DNA of 64,000 nucleotides from Alphaproteobacteria bacterium HGW-Alphaproteobacteria-4 (GCA_002842855.1 PHEE01000013.1:1-64000); one strand, 5' to 3'; shown: positions 49,445-59,690, numbered from the stretch's first letter. Made by a program: numbers and translations. Notes: generated by a model from the letters alone, not told the origin.

Positions 49445-51607
49445 ATGACCGATCGAATCGAACGCGCGGGGCTTTTGCCGGATGCCCGCCTTGCCGCTTT
49501 CATTGACGATGAGGCGCTGCCCGGCTCGGGGGTCGGCCGCGATGCGTTCTGGGCCGGGCTGGCCGCGCTCGCCGCCGATTTCGGCCCCCGCAACCGTGCA
49601 CTTCTGGAACAGCGCGAAGCGTTGCAGGAACATATCGACGCCTGGCACCTGGCACGGCGCGGGCAGCCGCATGATCCTGTCGCTTATGAGAATTTCTTGC
49701 GCGAAATCGGCTATATCGTTCCCGAAGGCCCTGATTTCAGCATCGAGACAGGCCCGACCGACCCCGAAATTGCCAACCTTTGCGGACCGCAACTGGTGGT
49801 GCCGGTGATGAACGCGCGCTATGCGATCAACGCCGCCAACGCGCGCTGGGGCAGCCTTTATGATGCGCTTTATGGCACCGACGCGCTGGGCAGCGCGCCG
49901 CCGGCCGGTGGCTATGACGCAGCGCGCGGCGCGGCGGTGGTGGCCTGGGCCAAGGGCTTTCTCGATGATGTGGTGCCGCTGGCCGGGCTTTCCTGGGCTG
50001 ACGCCAGGCACCTTTGCGTGCAATCTGGCGCGCTTTTGGCCGAGGGGCCGCGCGGCACCACTGGGCTGACCGCGCCGGGGCAATTTGCGGGCTACCGGGG
50101 CAGTGAAATGGCGCCAGCTTCGGTGCTTTTGCGCCAGAACGGGCTTTACATCGAACTGGTGATCGATCGCGCCCACGCGGTGGGGCGCTCTGACCCGGCG
50201 GGCATTGCCGATGTGCGGCTCGAATCGGCGCTCTCGTCCATCATGGATTGCGAAGACAGCGTGGCCGCGGTCGATGGCGCCGACAAGGCGCTGGCCTATC
50301 GCAACTGGCTGGGGCTGATGCGGGGCGATCTGTCTGAAGAGGTGGCCAAGGCGGGCACCACGTTTACCCGCCGCGCCGCCCCCGACGCCGAATACACAGC
50401 CCCGCACGGCGGCACCCTGCGGATCAAGGGGCGCGCGCTGATGCTGGTGCGCAACGTGGGCCATCTGATGACCACCCCGGCCGTGCTCGACGCCGAGGGG
50501 CGTGAAATGGGCGAAGGGCTGTTGGACGCACTGGTGACCACGCTTTGCGCGCTGCACGATCTGCGAAAAGTCGAAAGCCCGCGCAACTCGGTCACCGGCT
50601 CGATCTATGTGGTGAAGCCCAAGATGCACGGGCCCGATGAGGTGGCCTTTGCCGATGACATTTTTACCCGTGTTGAAGCGGTGCTGGGGTTGCCGCGCTA
50701 CACCGTGAAGCTTGGCATCATGGATGAAGAGCGGCGCACCAGCGTGAATCTGAAGGAATGTATCCGCGCCGCGCGCCACCGCATCGCCTTCATCAACACC
50801 GGCTTTCTTGACCGCACCGGCGACGAAATATGGACCTCGATGGAGGCCGGGCCGATGCTGGCCAAGGGCGCGATGAAGAACCAGCCCTGGATTTCCGCCT
50901 ACGAGGATCGCAACGTCGATATCGGCCTCGCCTGCGGCCTTTCGGGGCGCGCGCAGATCGGCAAGGGCATGTGGGCGGCCCCCGACCGCATGGCGGCGAT
51001 GCTGGCCGAAAAGATCGCGCACCCGATGGCCGGGGCCAACTGCGCCTGGGTGCCGAGCCCAACGGCGGCCACGCTGCACGCCACCCATTATCACCGGGTC
51101 GATGTGTTCGCCCGCCAGCGCGCGATTGCGGCGCTGCATCGCCCGGCGCGGCTGGGCGATCTGCTGACGATCCCGCTCGCGGTAGGGGTGAACTACTCGG
51201 ACGATGAAATCCGCGCCGAAATCGAAAACAACGCGCAGGGCATTCTGGGCTATGTCGTGCGTTGGGTCGAACAGGGGGTGGGCTGCTCGAAAGTACCCGA
51301 CATCAACGATGTCGCCCTGATGGAGGACCGCGCCACCTGCCGCATCTCGTCACAGGCGATTGCAAACTGGCTGCACCACGGGGTTGTCAGCGAAGGTCAG
51401 GTGATGGACGCCCTGCGCAAGATGGCCGTGGTGGTTGACCGGCAAAATGCGGGCGAAGCGGCCTATGTGCCGATGGCGCCGGGCTATGCCGGGCTGGCAT
51501 TTCAGGCGGCCTGCGATCTGGTGTTTCTGGGCCGGGTGCAGCCGTCGGGCTATACCGAACCGGTTCTGCACGCCCGGCGTTTGCAATTGAAGGAGGCGAT
51601 GGTGTGA
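49445..51607 (+). CDS. glcB: Malate synthase G
   Basis: 720 residues, the large form. Condenses glyoxylate with acetyl-CoA to malate. Family motifs: [44 protein letters not shown], and the C-terminal catalytic Asp region [13 protein letters not shown]. With the GlcG-like gene immediately downstream (overlap of 4 bases). Confidence 0.97.
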   Translation: MTDRIERAGLLPDARLAAFIDDEALPGSGVGRDAFWAGLAALAADFGPRNRALLEQREALQEHIDAWHLARRGQPHDPVAYENFLREIGYIVPEGPDFSIETGPTDPEIANLCGPQLVVPVMNARYAINAANARWGSLYDALYGTDALGSAPPAGGYDAARGAAVVAWAKGFLDDVVPLAGLSWADARHLCVQSGALLAEGPRGTTGLTAPGQFAGYRGSEMAPASVLLRQNGLYIELVIDRAHAVGRSDPAGIADVRLESALSSIMDCEDSVAAVDGADKALAYRNWLGLMRGDLSEEVAKAGTTFTRRAAPDAEYTAPHGGTLRIKGRALMLVRNVGHLMTTPAVLDAEGREMGEGLLDALVTTLCALHDLRKVESPRNSVTGSIYVVKPKMHGPDEVAFADDIFTRVEAVLGLPRYTVKLGIMDEERRTSVNLKECIRAARHRIAFINTGFLDRTGDEIWTSMEAGPMLAKGAMKNQPWISAYEDRNVDIGLACGLSGRAQIGKGMWAAPDRMAAMLAEKIAHPMAGANCAWVPSPTAATLHATHYHRVDVFARQRAIAALHRPARLGDLLTIPLAVGVNYSDDEIRAEIENNAQGILGYVVRWVEQGVGCSKVPDINDVALMEDRATCRISSQAIANWLHHGVVSEGQVMDALRKMAVVVDRQNAGEAAYVPMAPGYAGLAFQAACDLVFLGRVQPSGYTEPVLHARRLQLKEAMV

Positions 51608-52029
51608 CCCTGACCCTTTCCGCCGCGCGGCGGATCATCTCGGTGGCGCTGGCGCATGGCGCCGAGCACGGCATGAAGCCGCTGTCGGTGGTGGTGCTTG
51701 ATGCGGGCGGCCACCCTCTCGCCTTCGAGCGCGCCGATGGCGCCAGCCCCGGCAGGTTCGAGATCGCGCGGGCCAAGGCCTATGGCGCGGTGATGCTGGG
51801 CATGGGCGGGGCTGCGCAGATGGCGCGGGCCGAAACGCAGGGGTTCTTCATGGCCGCCGTGAACGGGGTTTTCGGGGGCAAGGTGCTGCCGGTGCCGGGC
51901 GGTGTGCTGGTCCGCGATGCCGTTGGCGCGGTGATCGGCGCGGTCGGTGTTACCGGCGACACCTCTGACAATGACGCGGCGGCGGCGCTGGCCGGGATCG
52001 CTGCGGCGGGATTTGTGGGCGAGGCCTGA
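51604..52029 (+). CDS. GlcG/HbpS family protein
   Basis: 141 residues of the GlcG/HbpS family (small heme- or unknown-binding domain in glycolate gene clusters): [38 protein letters not shown]. The start is GTG at 51604 after AAGGAGG, overlapping the glcB stop. Probably co-expressed with glcB. Confidence 0.9.
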   Translation: MTLTLSAARRIISVALAHGAEHGMKPLSVVVLDAGGHPLAFERADGASPGRFEIARAKAYGAVMLGMGGAAQMARAETQGFFMAAVNGVFGGKVLPVPGGVLVRDAVGAVIGAVGVTGDTSDNDAAAALAGIAAAGFVGEA

Positions 52030-52035
52030 GCGGGC

Positions 52036-52731
52036 TTAACGCCGCTGCTCGCCCCGCAGGCGATGGAACAGATGCGTGAAGCTGGCCGCCGCCAGCACCG
52101 GCACCACGAGGTTCACCACAGGCACCGTCAACGGCAGCGCCATCAAGATACCGGCCAGCCAGATCTGCCCCCGGTGCTTGCGCCGCAGCGCCTTGGCGGC
52201 GGCGCGGTCAAGCCTGCGCAGCGCCACCATCTGAAAATATTCGCGTCCGAGCAGGTAGCCGTTCATCCCCCAAAACAACAGCGGGGCCGCCGGGCCGACC
52301 ATTGCGTAAGCCACCAGCGCCACGATATTGGCGACCACAACCAACGCAAGAAAGTTGAGCGTGTCCTGTAGGGTCTGCACGAAACTCGCGCCCTGCGCGG
52401 GTGGCAACTGCGGGTAGTGCCGCGCCTCGACCCCGGCGGCGACGGCATCGAGAAACAGCCCCGTGAACAGCGACGCCACCGGCACCATCAGAAAGAAGCT
52501 CGCCCCCAGCATGAACAGCAGCGAGCCCCATGACAGCAGGTCTTTCACCCAGTGCACTTCGCCCACCCACGGCAGTGTCAGCACATCGGGCGTGGTCCAG
52601 TCGATCAGTTGCACAAAGCCCGCGTAGACCAGCAAAAGCAGCGCCAGCGACAGTGCCACGCCCAGTGCGACCACACCAAGCGCGCGGGCGCGGAACAGAT
52701 CGCCCAAAGCGGCAAGAAAATCCCCCGGCAT
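52036..52731 (-). CDS. EI24 (CysZ-like) membrane protein
   Basis: 231 residues, four to five membrane segments (about 20-45, 68-92, 120-145, 150-168, 185-210). L-F-T-G-L-F-L-D-A-V-A and F-W-G-M-N-G-Y-L-L-G-R-E-Y-F are typical of EI24/CysZ proteins; CysZ imports sulfate. Assignment to sulfate uptake is only inferred. The start overlaps the nitroreductase stop (ATGA); a GTG five codons earlier is possible. Confidence 0.85.
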   Translation of the reverse strand: MPGDFLAALGDLFRARALGVVALGVALSLALLLLVYAGFVQLIDWTTPDVLTLPWVGEVHWVKDLLSWGSLLFMLGASFFLMVPVASLFTGLFLDAVAAGVEARHYPQLPPAQGASFVQTLQDTLNFLALVVVANIVALVAYAMVGPAAPLLFWGMNGYLLGREYFQMVALRRLDRAAAKALRRKHRGQIWLAGILMALPLTVPVVNLVVPVLAAASFTHLFHRLRGEQRR

Positions 52732-53309
52732 CAGACCCCGCGCCACTCGGTCAGTGCCGCCACGTCGGGGCGCGGGCGTTCGGGCGACGCGGCGAGTGCG
52801 GTGCCGATATGCACGAAACCCACCACCCGCTCGCCCGCTGCCAGCCCGAAGGCCGGGGCCGCAAAGCGCGCGTCATGTGCGGGCCATCCGGTCAGCCATG
52901 CCGCCCCCCAGCCTGCCGCCAGCGCCGCATTGAGCAACGACAGCGCGACCGAACCGGCCGAGAGCAGTTGCTCGATTTCGGGCACCTTGTCAGATGCTTT
53001 GGGCGAAAACACCACGGCCACGGCCAAGGGGCTGTCGGCAAACTGGCTGATGCCTTTGGCGGCCTGATCGGCGGGAATGCCTGCTGCCGCAGCATGTGCC
53101 GCCGCCGCCTCGGCCAGCGCTGCCAATGCGGGCCGGGCCAGCACGATCAGCCGCCACGGTTCCAGTTTGCCGTGGTCGGGCACGCGCAAGGCCGCGGTCA
53201 GCAACGGCTCCAGCGCAGCACGGTCGGGGGCGGGGGCGCGCAGAGTCTTGGCAGGGTGCGAGCGGCGGGTTTGCAGAAACTGCAGCGCTTCGGGCTGGGG
53301 TGCGGGCAT
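52731..53309 (-). CDS. Nitroreductase family protein
   Basis: 192 residues. T-R-R-S-H-P-A-K-T-L near the start and P-D-H-G-K-L-E-P-W-R around 43-52 are the flavin-binding patterns; A-W-L-T-G-W-P-A-H-D and F-V-H-I-G-T-A follow. FMN-dependent reduction of nitro or other substrates; E. coli YdjA-like. Lies 141 bases after gyrA and is translationally coupled to the EI24 gene. Confidence 0.9.
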   Translation of the reverse strand: MPAPQPEALQFLQTRRSHPAKTLRAPAPDRAALEPLLTAALRVPDHGKLEPWRLIVLARPALAALAEAAAAHAAAAGIPADQAAKGISQFADSPLAVAVVFSPKASDKVPEIEQLLSAGSVALSLLNAALAAGWGAAWLTGWPAHDARFAAPAFGLAAGERVVGFVHIGTALAASPERPRPDVAALTEWRGV

Positions 53310-53450
53310 GGTGGTCTCCGGTCAATCTCAGGCGTTTTGCGCGATTTCCCGCGCCGCCACAAGCCTGCGGGGCGGCGGGGCCCTGATCGCCCAGACCTGC
53401 CGGATATGCGCATCTGACCGGCCGCCAGCGTGCCCCCACCATGCGCCAGA

Positions 53451-56180
53451 TCAGTCGTCGTCGCCCTGATCGGCCACGCGTGCCGCCGAAACCACCTCTT
53501 CGCCCGCCGCGCAATCGAGCACCTTGACCCCACCCGCACTGCGCGAGCGGAACGAGATCCCCGCGACAGGAACCCGGATCGACTGTCCGGTTGAGGTGGC
53601 AAGCATGACCTGATCATCCGGCAAGACCGGGAACGAGGCCACAAGCGCCCCGCCACGGCCGGTGGTGGCGCGCACGCCCGCGCCGCCCCGCCCGCGCACC
53701 GGGTAATCGTGGCTTGAGGAAACCTTGCCGGTGCCGCCGGCGGTGATGGTCAGCACATGTTCCTGTGCCGCGCGCATTTCGAGGTAGCGCTCCTCGGCCA
53801 GCGTGCCTTCGGCGACGGCCTCCTCGTCACTGTCAGGAACCTCTTCCTCGCCGATGTCAGCGCCCATTTCGGCGCGGTGACGCTTGAGGAAGGCGGCGCG
53901 TTCGGCAGGGTCGGCCTCGAAATGGCGCAGGATCGACATTGAAACCACGCGGTCGCCCGCCGCCAGCCGCACGCCGCGCACCCCGGTCGAATCGCGGCCC
54001 TTGAACACCCGCACCTCGGGCACCGGAAAGCGGATGGCGCGCCCCATCGCGGTGACCAGCATCACATCATCGCCCTCGTCGCAGATGCGCGCGTTGACCA
54101 TGCTCACGCCCTCGGGCAGCTTCATCGCGATCTTGCCGTTGCGCATGACATTGGCGAAATCGGAAAGCGCGTTGCGGCGCACGTCGCCTTCGGATGTGGC
54201 GAAGAACACTTGCAGACTGTCCCATTCCGCCTCGGGCGCATCGACCGGGGTGAGGGCCGCGATGGAAACCCCAACCGGAATCGGCAGGATGTTGACAATC
54301 GCCTTGCCCTTGGCGGTGCGCCCGGCCAAGGGCAGGCGCCAGCATTTGAGGCTGTAGACCATGCCGTCGGTGGTGAAGAACAACAGTTGGGTGTGGGTGT
54401 TGGCCACGAACAGCGTGGTCACCACGTCATCTTCCTTGGTCGCCATTGACGACAGGCCCTTGCCGCCGCGCCGCTGCGCGCGGAACTCGGCCAAGGGCGT
54501 GCGCTTGATGTAGCCGCCCGAGGTGATGGTCACCACCATGTCTTCGCGCTCGATCAGGTCTTCGTCGTCCAGATCGCCGGCCCAATCGACAATTTCGGTG
54601 CGGCGCGGCACCGCGAAGGCATCGCGCACTTCACGCAGTTCGGTGGCGATGATCGCCATGATCCGCTCGCGCGAGGCGAGGATGGCGAGGTAATCGCGGA
54701 TCTTCGCGGCGAGGTCCTGCAACTCGTCGGTGACCTCTTTCACGCCCATTGCAGTCAGGCGCTGCAACCGCAGATCGAGAATCGCGCGGGCCTGCACCTC
54801 GGAAAGGTTGTAGGTGCCGTCGTCGTTCATGGTGTGGCCGGGGTCGTCGATCAGGCGGATGTATTCGGCAATCTCATGCGCGGGCCAGCGGCGGGTCATC
54901 AACCTTTCGCGCGCCTCGGCGGCGTCGGCGCTTGCACGGATCGTGCGCACCACCTCGTCAACGTTGGAAACCGCCACCGCGAGGCCGCAAAGCACATGGC
55001 TGCGCTCGCGTGCGCGGCGCAGCTCGAACGCCGTGCGGCGTGCCACCACCTCTTCGCGGAAGGCGATGAAATGGGTCAGGAAGTCGCGCAGGGTCAGCTG
55101 CTCGGGGCGGCCACCGTTCAGCGCCAGCATGTTGCAGCCGAAGGTCACCTGCATCGGTGTAAAGCGGAACAACTGGTTGAGCACGACATCGGGGGTGGCG
55201 TCGCGTTTGAGTTCAATCACCACGCGCACCCCGACACGGTCGGATTCGTCCTGAATATGCGCAATGCCCTCAATCCGCTTGTCGCGCACCAGGTCGGCGA
55301 TCTTTTCGATCATCGTCGCCTTGTTCACCTGATAGGGGATCTCGTCGAGAATGATCGCGAAGCGGTCCTTGCGCAGTTCCTCAATCCGGGTCTTGGCGCG
55401 GATGATGACACTGCCCCGGCCTTCGATGTAGGCCTTGCGGGCGCCGCCCCGGCCCATGATCTGGCCGCCGGTGGGAAAATCGGGGCCGGGCACATGCTCC
55501 ATCAGTTGTTCGCTGGTCAGGTCTGGCTGCTCGATCAGCGCCAGCGTGGCGGCAATGACCTCGCCAAGGTTATGGGGCGGAATGTTGGTCGCCATACCCA
55601 CCGCAATGCCGCCCGCGCCGTTGACGAGCATGTTGGGGAACCGCGCCGGCAATACCGTGGGTTCGCGGTCCTTGCCGTCGTAGTTATCCTGATAATCGAC
55701 GGTATCCTTTTCGATGTCGGCCAGCAGAAAGGCGGCGGGCTTGTCCATCCGCACTTCGGTATAGCGCATCGCCGCCGCACCATCGCCATCCATCGAGCCA
55801 AAGTTGCCTTGCCCATCCAGCAGCTTGAGGCTCATCGAAAACGGCTGCGCCATGCGCACCAGCGCGTCATAGATCGAGGCATCGCCGTGCGGGTGGTATT
55901 TGCCCATCGTATCGCCCACCGGGCGGGCCGATTTGCGGTAGGCCTTGTCGTGGCTGTTGCCGGTCTCGTGCATCGCAAACAGAATTCGCCGGTGCACGGG
56001 TTTCAGGCCATCGCGCAGGTCGGGAATGGCGCGCGAAACGATCACGCTCATCGCGTAGTCGAGGTAGGCGGTGCGCATTTCGGAGGTGATCGAGACCGTT
56101 TGCCCGGTATGGCTGGGGCGCACGCTTGCCGGTTCGTTGGAATCGTTTGCGTTATCAGGGGTTTCCGGGGTGGTATTCAC
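53451..56180 (-). CDS. gyrA: DNA gyrase subunit A
   Basis: 909 residues. Catalytic Tyr140 in A-A-A-M-R-Y-T-E (E. coli Tyr122 equivalent), quinolone-region [10 protein letters not shown] with Ala101 at the E. coli Ser83 position and Asp105 at Asp87, and the GyrA box Q-R-R-G-G-K-G in the C-terminal beta-pinwheel domain. The C-terminal part has an acidic insert [13 protein letters not shown]. Stand-alone; upstream lie a small membrane protein and hpt on the same strand. Confidence 0.98.
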   Translation of the reverse strand: MNTTPETPDNANDSNEPASVRPSHTGQTVSITSEMRTAYLDYAMSVIVSRAIPDLRDGLKPVHRRILFAMHETGNSHDKAYRKSARPVGDTMGKYHPHGDASIYDALVRMAQPFSMSLKLLDGQGNFGSMDGDGAAAMRYTEVRMDKPAAFLLADIEKDTVDYQDNYDGKDREPTVLPARFPNMLVNGAGGIAVGMATNIPPHNLGEVIAATLALIEQPDLTSEQLMEHVPGPDFPTGGQIMGRGGARKAYIEGRGSVIIRAKTRIEELRKDRFAIILDEIPYQVNKATMIEKIADLVRDKRIEGIAHIQDESDRVGVRVVIELKRDATPDVVLNQLFRFTPMQVTFGCNMLALNGGRPEQLTLRDFLTHFIAFREEVVARRTAFELRRARERSHVLCGLAVAVSNVDEVVRTIRASADAAEARERLMTRRWPAHEIAEYIRLIDDPGHTMNDDGTYNLSEVQARAILDLRLQRLTAMGVKEVTDELQDLAAKIRDYLAILASRERIMAIIATELREVRDAFAVPRRTEIVDWAGDLDDEDLIEREDMVVTITSGGYIKRTPLAEFRAQRRGGKGLSSMATKEDDVVTTLFVANTHTQLLFFTTDGMVYSLKCWRLPLAGRTAKGKAIVNILPIPVGVSIAALTPVDAPEAEWDSLQVFFATSEGDVRRNALSDFANVMRNGKIAMKLPEGVSMVNARICDEGDDVMLVTAMGRAIRFPVPEVRVFKGRDSTGVRGVRLAAGDRVVSMSILRHFEADPAERAAFLKRHRAEMGADIGEEEVPDSDEEAVAEGTLAEERYLEMRAAQEHVLTITAGGTGKVSSSHDYPVRGRGGAGVRATTGRGGALVASFPVLPDDQVMLATSTGQSIRVPVAGISFRSRSAGGVKVLDCAAGEEVVSAARVADQGDDD

Positions 56181-56268
56181 GTTTCTTCGCCTTCATCCGC
56201 CGCAGCCCGCCGCCGCATATGTTGATGCGCGCGACTATAGCTGCGCAAGGGATGGGGTGCAATGCCGG

Positions 56269-56454
56269 CTAGGGTTTCAGCGGAAAGCCGCGCCTGACCG
56301 GCTCCAGCGTGGCCCAGTCTGGCCAGCCAATATAGCGCTCGACCGCCACCAGCAGCAGCGCCGCCGCGACGATCCCGAACACCAGCTTCACCCGCCCCCA
56401 GCTTGGTGGCCGGTGTGCCCATCGCGCCATGCGGATCATCCAGCGCGGGTTCAT
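56269..56454 (-). CDS. Small single-TM protein between hpt and gyrA
   Basis: 61 residues with one membrane segment ([15 protein letters not shown]) and basic N-terminus (R-W-M-I-R-M-A-R-W). Its ATG overlaps the hpt stop, indicating coupling. It matches my memory of a conserved Rhodobacteraceae protein but function is unknown. Confidence 0.6.
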   Translation of the reverse strand: MNPRWMIRMARWAHRPPSWGRVKLVFGIVAAALLLVAVERYIGWPDWATLEPVRRGFPLKP

Positions 56455-56990
56455 GCCGTGAACCTCACCTTGCCGATATGCGGCAGGTTGCGGTTGCGTT
56501 GCGCAAAGTCGATGCCGTAGCCGACCACGAATTCATCAGGTATTTCAAACCCGGTCCAGGTCGCCTTGATCGGCACCTCGCGGCGACTGGGTTTGTCGAG
56601 CAGCGCACAGACCTCAAGCCGCTTTGGCTTGCGTGCCCGCAGCATGTTGACCACGTGAAAGAGCGTGTGGCCGGTATCGACGATGTCTTCCACCACCAGC
56701 ACATCGCGCCCCTCGATACCCGAGCGCAGGTCTTTCAATATCCGCACCTCGCGGCTTGAGGTCATGTCGTCGCCATAAGAAGAGGCTTCGATGAAATCGA
56801 CCTCCACCGGCAGGTCAAGCTCGCGCACGAGGTCGGCGATGAAAATGAAACTGCCGCGCAAGAGCCCCACCACCACCAGCTTGTCGGTGCCCTGAAACGC
56901 GTCGGTGATCTCATGCGCCAGCGCCTCAACCCGCGCAGCGATGCGCTTGGCAGAAATCATCCGGTCGATGACATAGGGGCGATGCGGCAT
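56451..56990 (-). CDS. hpt: Hypoxanthine phosphoribosyltransferase
   Basis: 179 residues; salvages hypoxanthine/guanine with PRPP. PRPP-binding loop [13 protein letters not shown] (about 105-118), G-L-L-R-G-S near 43, and [12 protein letters not shown] late. Start at 56990, in front of which GGTAGCC lies. Upstream of the small TM gene and gyrA on the minus strand. Confidence 0.95.
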   Translation of the reverse strand: MPHRPYVIDRMISAKRIAARVEALAHEITDAFQGTDKLVVVGLLRGSFIFIADLVRELDLPVEVDFIEASSYGDDMTSSREVRILKDLRSGIEGRDVLVVEDIVDTGHTLFHVVNMLRARKPKRLEVCALLDKPSRREVPIKATWTGFEIPDEFVVGYGIDFAQRNRNLPHIGKVRFTA

Positions 56991-57056
56991 GGCTACCTCT
57001 TGATTTCCCCGAAGGGGTTACCCAAAAGGGCGGCGCAAGTCACGCGGATTGAACGG

Positions 57057-57509
57057 ATGCCAAGCCACAGCGAAAAGCGCTTCATGCCCTATTCGGCGGC
57101 CGAGATGTATGAACTCGTCGCCGACGTGCCGCGCTACCCCGAGTTTTTGCCGTGGAACTCGGCGGCTCGCGTTCGCGCGCGCCAAAATCTTGGCGACGGG
57201 CGCGAGGAGCAACTGATTGACCTGGTGATCTCGTTCAAGCTTTTCCGCGAAAAATTCGGCAGTCGCGTGGTGCTGAACCCGGCCGCGCGGCGGATAGACA
57301 CCGAATATCTCGACGGCCCGTTTCGCTACCTCAAAAGCTGGTGGCAGTTCGCCGACCGCGCTGAGGGCTGCGAAGTCGAATTCTTCGTCGATTTCGAATT
57401 TCGCAATTTCGTGCTGCAAAAGGTGATCGGCGTGGTGTTCGACGAGGCGATGCGGCGCGTGGTGCGGGCGTTCGAAGCGCGCGCGGCGGCGCTTTACGGG
57501 CGCCGATAG
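57057..57509 (+). CDS. RatA/COQ10 family START-domain protein
   Basis: 150 residues, START/polyketide-cyclase fold: R-F-M-P-Y-S-A-A-E-M-Y-E-L-V-A-D-V-P-R-Y-P-E-F-L-P-W (8-33) is the family signature. In mitochondria COQ10 binds coenzyme Q; in E. coli the related RatA has a ribosome-associated role. Given the alphaproteobacterial setting a coenzyme Q role is likely. Divergent from hpt. ATG at 57057 chosen as start of family sequence. Confidence 0.9.
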   Translation: MPSHSEKRFMPYSAAEMYELVADVPRYPEFLPWNSAARVRARQNLGDGREEQLIDLVISFKLFREKFGSRVVLNPAARRIDTEYLDGPFRYLKSWWQFADRAEGCEVEFFVDFEFRNFVLQKVIGVVFDEAMRRVVRAFEARAAALYGRR

Positions 57510-57630
57510 GGCTGTTGCGCGAAAGACTCAGCTTGCATCAGCGATGCGGGCTTGTGCGGCTTTGTATTGACCGGGGGCAGGGGGCGCAGGCAGGCTTACC
57601 CCAGAGGCAGAACAACAAGGCCGGGCAGAA

Positions 57631-57880
57631 ATGGCACAATCCTTCTTCCACTCGCCTTCGGGCGGGGTTGATTTTCTGGGGCTGCGGCGTGGCCGCAGCG
57701 GCGCCACCGAAATCGTCTATGACGATGGCGTGGCGCATGGTCTGGCGCGTGCAAGGGGCAGCCAGCGAAGACATGCTGGGTGATGCGCTGTCGGTCGCGG
57801 TGGGTGCGGCGCGGGTTCTGCCTGCGCTCTATGCTGAACTCAAGCGTCGCGGCGTTGCGATCGAAGCCATCGTGCATTGA
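57631..57880 (+). other. Possible small frameshifted gene in the 57.5-57.9 kb gap
   Basis: Between the RatA-like stop (57509) and the DUF1127 gene lies 429 bases without a firm gene. A frame from ATG 57631 codes M-A-Q-S-F-F-H-S-P then to a stop at 57783; another frame from about 57740 reads E-D-M-L-G-D-A-L-S-V-A-V-G-A-A-R and ends at 57880, right at the terminator. Joined, they would make an approximately 83-residue protein, but a single-base shift is needed. I do not recognise either part. Confidence 0.3.
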
Positions 57881-57907
57881 AAAAAGCGGCCGGGACAAGC
57901 CCGGCCG
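57880..57907 (-). terminator. Intrinsic terminator of the DUF1127 gene
   Basis: Minus strand: CGGCCGGG-CTTGT-CCCGGCCG (57907-57887) then C and TTTTTT (57885-57880). Strong Rho-independent form. Just upstream of it the transcript has CCTCTTCCTC. Confidence 0.85.
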
Positions 57908-57938
57908 AGGAAGAGGTTCCGTCAGGGGACTGCGGAGC

Positions 57939-58130
57939 CTAAACGTGCCAGAAAGGCCGCGACGCTTCGCGATCTGCGTAGGCGCGGTCAAGGCCGATAT
58001 CGGCCAGAAGATGATCATCGAGCCGCGCCAGCGCCGCCCGGCTGCGGCGCAAATTCAGCCAAGCCGAAACGCGGGCGCGCAACGTCGGCAGATGCCGGAA
58101 GGCGGGGCGGGCAAGCGACATGCTGGACAT
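57939..58130 (-). CDS. DUF1127 small protein
   Basis: 63 residues, basic: L-A-R-L-D-D-H-L-L-A-D-I-G-L-D-R (35-50) is the DUF1127 signature. In Rhodobacter the DUF1127 protein CcaF1 binds RNA and is followed by small RNAs. ATG at 58130 (a second Met three codons in) has AAAAGG in front. Transcribed divergently from the MocR regulator. Confidence 0.85.
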   Translation of the reverse strand: MSSMSLARPAFRHLPTLRARVSAWLNLRRSRAALARLDDHLLADIGLDRAYADREASRPFWHV

Positions 58131-58147
58131 GATGCACCTTTTGTATT

Positions 58148-58166
58148 GATACGAAGAGCAAGTATC
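58148..58166. promoter_or_regulatory. Inverted repeat between divergent DUF1127 and MocR genes
   Basis: GATAC (58148-58152), 9-base gap, GTATC (58162-58166), in the divergent control region. A TACAAT-like -10 (58193-58198 region) for the MocR gene lies close by. Possible operator; the binder is unknown. Confidence 0.4.
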
Positions 58167-58219
58167 TGTTAGGTGCGATGGTACAATAGTGATGCGGCAG
58201 CTTCCAGAGAAACATTGTC

Positions 58220-59626
58220 ATGGATACAAACTGGCGGCCAGATCTGGCCGGTCAAGGTGGCCCAAAATACTTGGCCTTGGTCCGCGCGCTGCGCGACGAT
58301 GTGCGGGCCGGGGTGCTTGCTGCGGGCGCGCAGCTGCCGCCGGTGCGAGAATTGGCCTGGGCGCTTGGCATCACACCCGGCACCGTGGCGCGCGCCTATC
58401 AGATCTGCACGCAAGAGGGGCTCTTGCGCGCGGTGGTCGGGCGCGGCACCTTTGTTGCCTCGTCCAGCCCGCGGCTTGGCCCGCGCGAACCGTTGCACAT
58501 CGACCGCTTGCCCGAGTTCGACCGCGAAACCGGTCCGGTTGACCTGCGCAGCCCGCAGCTGCCAGATGTCGGCCAGACCGCGGCGCTGGCGCGGGTGATG
58601 ATCGAGGCGGCGGGGCAGATCGGGCGCGACTATCTCGAATATCCCGGTCTGCGCCGCGACAGCGTCTGCCGCCGCGCCGTGGTCGATTGGCTGTCCTGTT
58701 GCCGCCTCGGGCCGCTGACCGAAGACGATCTGGTGCTGACACTCGGTGGCCAGAACGGCATCAACATCGTTCTGTCGTGTTGTCTGCGCGGCGAACGCCC
58801 GGTGGTTCTGGCCGAGGCGCTCGCGTATCCGGGCTTTCGCCACGCCGCCCGTCTGACGCGCGCCGAGGTGGTGCCGGTGGCGCTTGACGGCGAGGGGATG
58901 CGCGCCGATGCGCTTGACGCGGCCTGTCGTCGCCATGGCGGTCAGGTCGTCTGCATCGCGCCCGAGGCGCAAAACCCCACCACCGCGCGCATGGGCCTTG
59001 CGCGGCGGCACGAGATCGTGGCGGTGGCGCGCGCGCATGATCTGCAAATCCTCGAGGACGATTGCTACACGATGCCCACGTCGGGCCTGCCCGGTTTGCG
59101 GGAACTCGCGCCCGAGCGCACATGGCATGTCACAAGCCTTTCCAAGCCGATTTCGGCGGGCCTGCGCTTTGGCATGGTCGCGTGCCCCACCGGCATGGGT
59201 GAAGTCGGGCGCTTGGCCGCACAGCACAGCTATTTCGGCTTGCCGCGCCCAGTCACCGACATTGTCACCCGCCTGATCGTTTCGGGCGAGGCGGCGCGGT
59301 TGCGCGCCGCAGCGCAAGCGGTGATGACCCGGAGACAGGAACTGACCGTGGCAGCGCTCGCAGGGCATGATCTTGCATGGCAACCGGGCCTGACATTCCT
59401 CTGGTTGCGCCTGCCCACCGGCTGGCGCGCCTCGACCTTCACCCGCATGGCCGAGGCCGAAGGAGTGCTGTTGCGTTCCGCCGACGAATACGCGCTCGTT
59501 GATGGCCACGCGCCCAATGCGGTGCGCATCGCGCTGGCGGGTGGCGTCAGTGAAGAACGCTTCGGCCGCGCGCTGGCAACGCTTGCGCGCTTGCTGGCCA
59601 ACCCGCCGGGCGATCTGCCGGTCTGA
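58220..59626 (+). CDS. MocR-type PLP-dependent transcriptional regulator
   Basis: 468 residues: an N-terminal GntR winged helix (Y-L-A-L-V-R-A-L-R-D-D, P-G-T-V-A-R-A-Y, about 15-75) joined to a fold-type I aminotransferase domain. PLP-binding Lys309 in S-L-S-K-P-I-S-A-G-L-R, with D-D-C-Y before it. MocR regulators sense PLP-amino-group ligands. It lies ahead of a polyamine-type ABC transporter (164 bases), which it may control. Confidence 0.92.
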   Translation: MDTNWRPDLAGQGGPKYLALVRALRDDVRAGVLAAGAQLPPVRELAWALGITPGTVARAYQICTQEGLLRAVVGRGTFVASSSPRLGPREPLHIDRLPEFDRETGPVDLRSPQLPDVGQTAALARVMIEAAGQIGRDYLEYPGLRRDSVCRRAVVDWLSCCRLGPLTEDDLVLTLGGQNGINIVLSCCLRGERPVVLAEALAYPGFRHAARLTRAEVVPVALDGEGMRADALDAACRRHGGQVVCIAPEAQNPTTARMGLARRHEIVAVARAHDLQILEDDCYTMPTSGLPGLRELAPERTWHVTSLSKPISAGLRFGMVACPTGMGEVGRLAAQHSYFGLPRPVTDIVTRLIVSGEAARLRAAAQAVMTRRQELTVAALAGHDLAWQPGLTFLWLRLPTGWRASTFTRMAEAEGVLLRSADEYALVDGHAPNAVRIALAGGVSEERFGRALATLARLLANPPGDLPV

Positions 59627-59636
59627 CGCAGCGCGT

Positions 59637-59690
59637 TGTCTTCAATGTCCAAATACCCTGCGGAGGTGCGGGGGTGCAAAACCCCCGCCT
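59637..59690 (+). repeat. Dispersed intergenic repeat, family B
   Basis: TCTTCAATGTCCAAATACCC, then TGCGGAGG, ending in the hairpin GCGGGGGTGCAAAACCCCCG. Follows the MocR gene, so may end its transcript before the transporter. Confidence 0.75.

Noticed and set aside
49262-51139. Long minus-strand frame (625 codons) through glcB
   Set aside because: It is antisense to glcB over nearly its whole length. Only its last about 40 codons (49262-49384), which are outside glcB, look like an ArsR C-terminus and were kept as a remnant.
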